DNA of 64,000 nt from Camarhynchus parvulus. Lineage: Eukaryota > Chordata > Aves > Passeriformes > Thraupidae. The notes beneath the pieces are model-generated. The model did no database searches. It worked only from the letters and a program-made list of their open reading frames with translations, and was not told where the DNA came from. The position numbers were made by a program, and so were the translations under genes. The stretch is taken from assembly GCF_901933205.1 (NCBI RefSeq), contig NC_044572.1, positions 31,940,001 through 32,004,000 on the forward strand, written 5' to 3'. Positions 63,363 to 64,000 of the stretch are shown in pieces; within the stretch, counting starts at the first letter, position 1, and every line of letters starts with the position of its first letter.

Positions 63363-64000
63363 GGCACAGTGTTTCCTTTGCACAGTATAAACCAATTGAA
63401 AGACTTCACCTATGTTTTATCTACTCTGGTTTCCATCCAGTAACTGTATCAGTGTGTCCCTTTTAAAGTCTTTTGATGTTTTATTTATTGTTTAATGAAG
63501 TAAATTACTTCTGCCAGTTGCCTTTTTATTGACTTTACTTGAGCAGCAGAGTCGGGAGGGAGGTGTTGTTGGCTGGGGTCAAGTGGAAAGCTTGTGAGAA
63601 GAGTCAGTGTTGATATCTTGGGTTGCACACAGTGTATGTGGCACCAGGATGATCTTTCATTCTAATACAGCCAGGGTCAATGAAACATACGAATCAACCT
63701 TTTTTGTTAACTGAAAACATAGATTGTCACAGGAGTGCATTCAGTGGGACTACCTTTGGAGTAACAGAGGGGATAGTTCCTTCAGGATCTACTGCAAAGC
63801 AAAGGGAATGAGCCCAGATGGAAGACTCTGCAGTGCAGAATGCCTCTTTGTCGTGCATAGCTTTGCATGAGGTCCTGATGCTTTTCCCTGAATGTCACTG
63901 ATGCACCCCAGACCCATAACTGAGGGAGATAAACTAAGCATTGAGTTAACAAGTTAACTTGTTCTTCTAGAGCCAATGCAGTTCCACATTAGACTTGCAG
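63363..64000. other. non-coding stretch, no gene seen
   Basis: No gene or repeat is recognised to the window edge. Confidence 0.4.

Noticed and set aside
1..64000. tRNA, rRNA, CRISPR or bacterial/phage genes
   Set aside because: I searched by eye for B-box-like tRNA sequences, regularly spaced identical repeats and long frames with ribosome-binding sites, and found none.

Overview
This window looks like nuclear DNA of a bird. The best evidence is a set of CR1 non-LTR retrotransposon copies, the dominant interspersed repeat of avian genomes. Their 3' ends carry the typical short tail (GATTCTAT, or CACAGAATCATAGAATGG when inverted). The rest agrees with that: AT-rich, CpG-depleted sequence with one sharp CpG island, simple repeats of animal type ((AC)n, (TA)n, poly-A), and no long coding frame with a ribosome-binding site. 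I see no bacterial, phage, plasmid, CRISPR, rRNA or tRNA feature.

Layout. 1-14.3 kb is intron-like or intergenic sequence with an ancient CR1 copy (about 3.77-4.49 kb), a weaker CR1 trace (about 9.05-9.24 kb), an (AC)20 microsatellite and a minus-strand CR1 3' end (12.35-12.57 kb). 14.28-15.35 kb is a strong CpG island. On its minus strand lies the only convincing coding start in the window: a 63-codon first exon (14782 down to 14594) ending at a near-consensus donor. The gene therefore runs leftwards and probably leaves the window. I do not recognise the protein. Outward-facing donors on the plus strand make the island a possible divergent promoter. 15.4-29.9 kb holds no convincing gene. It contains a cysteine-rich open frame with glycosylation sequons (16.77-17.08 kb, possibly a decayed viral envelope-like relic), a 31-bp tandem repeat and AT-rich blocks that resemble conserved non-coding elements. 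29.9-40 kb holds three more CR1 fragments. 40-57 kb is mostly plain non-coding sequence with a poly-A tract, a hairpin and a CpG-bearing block. 57-60 kb has an AT-rich inverted repeat, an enhancer-like block dense in transcription-factor motifs, a possible exon, and a compact second CpG cluster at 59.53-59.73 kb. 62.26-63.36 kb is an internal piece of CR1 ORF2 lacking its 3' end.

Apart from the CpG-island exon, the other exon calls rest only on splice-signal and open-frame coincidence and are marked as weak. Nothing here amounts to a recognisable multi-gene system. The points most worth checking are the identity of the gene starting at 14.78 kb, the small CpG island at 59.6 kb, and the cysteine-rich open frame at 16.8 kb.
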